Shown piece by piece: positions 5,477-5,932 of a stretch of 5,932 nt of DNA (its first letter is position 1; each line of letters begins with the position of its first letter). The DNA is from Candidatus Omnitrophota bacterium. GTDB lineage: Bacteria; Omnitrophota; Koll11; Zapsychrales; Fredricksoniimonadaceae. The translations under genes and the position numbers were made by a program. The stretch spans positions 1-5,932 of the forward strand of contig JADFXE010000077.1 in NCBI GenBank assembly GCA_015233705.1. The letters run 5' to 3'. A model generated the notes under the pieces. The model saw nothing but the letters and a program-made list of their open reading frames with translations, ran no database searches and was not told where the DNA came from.

Positions 5477-5932
5477 GTTGTGAACAAACAGGTGGCGGGT
5501 TGTTTGACCTTCCTATTTATCCCATCCATTTTGTTATTTGCCGGATCATCGTCGCCGGGATCATCGCGCTCCTTTTCAAAAAAGAAAAAGCTTCTTCTTA
5601 TTTCATATTCATCTTTCTATTCGGATTTGCCACTGATGTGCTCGACGGGATTGTGGCACGGCATTACCATTCCGGGTCGGTCCTGACCGCGATCCTTGAC
5701 GGGGTGGCGGATTTCTGCCTTTATACTGCGGCGCTGCTTTATCTCAAGAAGTTTTATTTCGACTGCATTCAGCCGTATTATTCCAGACTGAAAATGCTGG
5801 TCCTGGGTCAATTGCTGGCCTGGGGCGTTTGCCTGATAAAGTTCGGGCATATCAGCAGCTGGCATTCTTACATGGCCAAGATATTCGGGTTGTCCATTAT
5901 TTCTTCGATGCTGGCGATTACGATCTTCAGAA
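5473..5932 (+). CDS. CDP-alcohol phosphatidyltransferase family protein, partial (cut by window end)
   Basis: An integral-membrane enzyme family that transfers a phosphatidyl group from CDP-diacylglycerol (or a similar donor) to an alcohol, as in phospholipid head-group synthesis. The frame is open from GTG 5473 to the right edge (153 codons) with no stop. There is no in-frame ATG before about residue 110, so an ATG-only caller misses it. The signature D55-xx-D58-G59-xx-A62-R63 ... D76-xxx-D80 is present (DVLDGIVAR, ILDGVADF), supplying the four metal-binding aspartates. The usual glycine four residues before D76 is Thr72. Hydrophobic helices lie at about 16-35, 43-54, 83-92 and later. KFGHISSWHSYMAK resembles the conserved segment of small family members. 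GTG 5473 overlaps the upstream stop as GTGA, with a weak AAGGG at 5465-5469. TTG 5500 is an alternative start. The alcohol substrate cannot be assigned. Confidence 0.85.
   Translation, partial: MSCEQTGGGLFDLPIYPIHFVICRIIVAGIIALLFKKEKASSYFIFIFLFGFATDVLDGIVARHYHSGSVLTAILDGVADFCLYTAALLYLKKFYFDCIQPYYSRLKMLVLGQLLAWGVCLIKFGHISSWHSYMAKIFGLSIISSMLAITIFR

Noticed and set aside
5480..5686. A 68-codon + strand ORF starting GTG at 5480
   Set aside because: It is a shadow frame of the phosphatidyltransferase: its product is a low-complexity Ser/Lys-rich string with no motif, whereas the +1-shifted frame from 5473 encodes the family signature continuously.

Overview
The window is a dense, almost entirely + strand bacterial operon. 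The organism looks like a Gram-negative, uncultivated-lineage bacterium: a GmhA-type heptose isomerase implies LPS-like heptose, and a DUF5674-like protein with its partner resembles genes I recall from candidate-phylum genomes. Omnitrophota is my best guess. It is inferred from overall gene content and is not proven by any marker gene.

Layout. Positions 1-60 hold a small array of GCTGACA heptamers with inverted copies, and a degenerate copy recurs just before the second gene. Then follow aroQ (71-508, type II 3-dehydroquinase), an M24B Xaa-Pro aminopeptidase (544-1596), efp (1583-2146, GTG start, overlapping the peptidase) and accB (2143-2616, ATGA overlap with efp). The order aroQ / M24 peptidase / efp / accB / accC is a conserved bacterial arrangement, also known from Firmicutes.

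The main surprise is the next ORF (2646-4190, 514 codons). Its first ~347 residues are biotin carboxylase (AccC). At about position 3687 it switches in frame, with no linker, to the C-terminal ~165 residues of a PfkA-family 6-phosphofructokinase. AccC lacks its last ~100 residues and PFK lacks its N-terminal half, including the nucleotide/PPi loop and the catalytic TIDND-type motif. This looks like an in-frame deletion between adjacent accC and pfkA genes, or an assembly misjoin. A new functional two-enzyme protein is less likely.

Downstream are gmhA (4192-4761), a DUF5674-like protein (4806-5147), an unnamed conserved small protein (5144-5476), and a partial CDP-alcohol phosphatidyltransferase (5473 to the right edge). 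The last gene begins with GTG, has no in-frame ATG near its start, and is cut by the window end. The last three genes are chained by two successive GTGA stop/start overlaps, suggesting translational coupling.

Functionally the window joins shikimate synthesis, proline-peptide turnover, proline-stall relief in translation, the first step of fatty-acid synthesis, a remnant of glycolysis, heptose synthesis and phospholipid head-group chemistry. No RNA genes, insertion sequences or CRISPR arrays were seen. There is no gene-free stretch longer than 300 bases.
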